From: Candidatus Cloacimonas sp. SDB
GTDB lineage: Bacteria > Cloacimonadota > Cloacimonadia > Cloacimonadales > TCS61
Direction: 5' to 3'
Length of the DNA stretch: 5,115 bases
Assembly: GCA_001412425.1 (NCBI GenBank)
Contig: LKUH01000098.1
Coordinates: 1 to 5,115 of the forward strand
Of the stretch, positions 4,978-5,115 are shown piece after piece. The notes under the pieces were generated by a model. The model worked only from the letters and a program-made list of their open reading frames with translations, did no database searches and was not told the DNA's origin. The position numbers and the translations under genes are program-made. How positions within the stretch are numbered: the first letter of the stretch is position 1; every line of letters begins with the position of its first letter.

Positions 4978-5115
4978 GACAATAACCTGGCTGGGGGAAA
5001 GTTAAAAAAACTAAATGGATTTTCATCCTGAGTGATCCCGATGTTTTTATCGGGATCGTATCGAAGGATGAAACAAAAGATAATCACCCATCCCCCCAAA
5101 AATACAAATTATCAG
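4978..5115. other. Spacer downstream of the regulator gene
   Basis: Apart from the nested hairpin at 5021-5073, this stretch shows no supported gene on either strand. Frames on the minus strand across it run into the regulator gene and have no family-like content. Confidence 0.5.
5021..5073. repeat. Large nested hairpin downstream of the regulator gene
   Basis: The outer arms TTTCATCCT (5021-5029) and AGGATGAAA (5065-5073) are exact reverse complements. Inside them GATCCCGAT (5034-5042) and ATCGGGATC (5049-5057) form a second perfect 9-bp stem around a GTTTTT loop. The outer part (CATCCTGAG ... CGAAGGATG) resembles a small intergenic repeat I recall from many bacterial genomes. No T-run follows on the plus strand, so it is more like a REP-type element than a standard terminator, though it may protect the 3' end of the regulator mRNA. 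Confidence 0.75.

Noticed and set aside
4839..5099. Minus-strand frame covering the regulator's 3' end and the downstream spacer
   Set aside because: It is mostly the antisense of the HTH-coding region, with no ribosome-binding site and low-complexity Phe/Arg-rich content.

Overview
The window looks like chromosomal DNA from an uncultured Gram-negative-type bacterium with AT-rich, lysine- and glutamate-rich coding. The protein styles (TPR sensor proteins, NtrC-class regulators, DUF1016 and Bro-N accessory genes) and the many small intergenic hairpins would fit a group such as Cloacimonadota or a relative. No marker gene is present, so this placement is a weak inference. All genes run on the + strand, and every real gene ends in TGA.

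Layout: (1) 1-304 is an AT-rich non-coding leader with an inverted repeat and weak promoter-like or Fur-like words. (2) 305-1381 encodes tetratricopeptide repeats joined directly to the ATP-binding half of a sensor histidine kinase. The phosphoacceptor (DHp) domain is absent, and GC content jumps at the joint. (3) 1401-2411 is a DUF1016/YhcG-type PD-(D/E)XK nuclease gene, cut in two by one in-frame TGA where family members usually have Arg. It also lacks about ten residues just before a catalytic Asp. (4) 2546-3367 is an intact Bro-N (phage antirepressor-like) gene with a strong Shine-Dalgarno and an internal perfect 19-nt palindrome. (5) 3368-3591 is a repeat-rich spacer with a heptamer tandem repeat, a 13-nt direct repeat and a hairpin just before the next gene. 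(6) 3592-4977 is a complete NtrC-class response regulator (REC, AAA+, Fis-type HTH) whose GAFTGA loop reads HAFTGA. (7) 4978-5115 is a spacer with a large nested hairpin.

Reading them together: the kinase ATPase fragment and the NtrC-type regulator look like the two ends of an ordinary kinase/regulator pair, now separated by two accessory genes of the mobile or defence type. The kinase appears to have lost its dimerisation/His domain by fusion with a TPR gene, and the nuclease gene appears to be decaying. The window therefore reads best as a remodelled two-component locus invaded by accessory genes. A functional TPR-GHKL ATPase lacking a His domain is the less likely but more novel alternative.
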